Positions 63,552 through 64,000 of a stretch of 64,000 bases of DNA are shown piece after piece. The notes beneath the pieces were generated by a model that did not search any database, was not told where the DNA came from, and saw nothing but the letters and a program-made list of their open reading frames with translations. The DNA comes from Cryobacterium sp. PH31-L1 (GTDB lineage Bacteria > Actinomycetota > Actinomycetes > Actinomycetales > Microbacteriaceae). Position 1 is the stretch's first letter. Every line of letters begins with the position of its first letter. The stretch spans positions 62,001 to 126,000 of the forward strand of contig NZ_JASISM010000001.1 of the NCBI RefSeq assembly GCF_030063145.1, written 5' to 3'. The position numbers and the translations under genes are program-made.

Positions 63552-64000
63552 GCGGGGACACGGGAACAGGCGGCGAGCAGCCGGCGGATCGGCCGTCGAA
63601 GGCCATCAAAATCATCATCGGCGGGGAACCGCGGGTCTCGTTGCTGCCGCCCGAGGTGCGTGCAAATCGTCGGGATCGTCGGGTGCGTGATCGCCTGCTG
63701 ACGGTCGGTGTGGTCGTGATCCTGCTGACCGGGGTGGCTCATTTCGAGTCGGCCCGGCAGGCCGGCCAGGCCGAGCGGGTGCTCGCCAGCGCACAGGCAT
63801 TGACAGCGGAATTACTCGTTCGGCAGGCGACGTTCGCCGACCTGCGCCGGGTGACCGGGTCGATCGACGACACCGAGGCGGCCGTGCAATTCGGGGCGTC
63901 GACCGCCATCGACTGGCCGGCCCGGTTGCGCGAGCTCGCGGCTGTCCTGCCGGAGGCGGTCACCATCGACACAGTCACCATCGACGCCGCCTCGCCGCTG
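63548..64000 (+). CDS. type IV pilus assembly protein PilN-like, N-terminal part
   Basis: The gene starts at ATG 63548, overlapping the pilM stop, and is open to the end of the window (151 codons). A disordered cytoplasmic N-terminus contains PRVSLLPPEVRANRRDRR, which matches the conserved INLLP-type PilM-binding motif of PilN. One membrane helix (about residues 53-68, LLTVGVVVILLTGVAHF) follows, then the start of a coiled coil and alpha/beta domain. Position and motif support PilN; the C-terminus is outside the window. Confidence 0.88.
   Translation, partial: MSGDTGTGGEQPADRPSKAIKIIIGGEPRVSLLPPEVRANRRDRRVRDRLLTVGVVVILLTGVAHFESARQAGQAERVLASAQALTAELLVRQATFADLRRVTGSIDDTEAAVQFGASTAIDWPARLRELAAVLPEAVTIDTVTIDAASPL

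Overview
The window is about 64 kb of high-GC chromosome from an actinobacterium, most likely a member of the Microbacteriaceae (Micrococcales). This is inferred from gene content and style. There is a CarD regulator, Asp23/Gls24-type envelope genes with an ECF-like sigma factor, a DUF5997 / HTH-less LysR-domain pair, many ATGA-overlapping operons, TTG starts on rpoB and rpoC, and several apparently leaderless promoters. No tRNA, rRNA, CRISPR array, insertion sequence or prophage was seen.

Layout. 1-5.0 kb: the end of an oligopeptide/dipeptide ABC importer operon (partial solute-binding protein, two permeases, one fused double ATPase) followed by a beta-lactamase-fold hydrolase. 5.1-8.7 kb: a ribosome-hibernation-type protein, then a copper/haem group (Tat-exported DyP peroxidase, PCuAC lipoprotein, CopC protein, His-rich membrane protein) bracketed by two related hairpin repeats. 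8.8-14.8 kb: a trehalase-type GH15 enzyme fused to a degenerate trehalose-phosphatase domain, a TetR regulator with a near-leaderless promoter, CarD, a polytopic transporter-like protein and a small exported protein. 14.8-22.1 kb: an envelope-stress island with BrkB/YihY, DUF3618, holin-like and CsbD proteins, a five-gene Asp23 operon, and a divergent sigma factor / Asp23 operon. 22.1-47.1 kb: mixed housekeeping and accessory genes. These include alanine dehydrogenase with its AsnC-type regulator, an OhrR-like MarR regulator, a GNAT-AAA+ fusion, a DrrAB-type exporter, a nucleoside hydrolase, a DEAD-box helicase with an RGG-like tail, an EVE-domain protein, a SprT-like protein, a sugar dehydrogenase, and an RsbQ-like hydrolase translationally coupled to a PAS-GAF-GGDEF protein. 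47.1-54.8 kb: rpoB and rpoC with their promoter and terminator. 54.9 kb to the end: a type IV pilus operon (pilB, pilT, pilC, a major pilin, three pilin-like genes, pilM, partial pilN).

The most interesting signals are these. (1) The nonamer GCGGATGCC / GGCATCCGC occurs at least 19 times on both strands, and related GGATGC forms occur dozens of times. Inverted pairs of it form terminators. With a type IV pilus locus in the same window, this resembles a DNA-uptake-sequence system. (2) The RsbQ-type hydrolase is paired with a diguanylate cyclase instead of a phosphatase. (3) A ~96-bp inverted-repeat element occurs twice with conserved ends, and a second hairpin repeat brackets the copper operon. 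(4) There is a trehalase with a pseudo-phosphatase domain. (5) A 28-codon gene has a perfect Shine-Dalgarno sequence. All functional calls come from reading motifs by eye; no database search was run.
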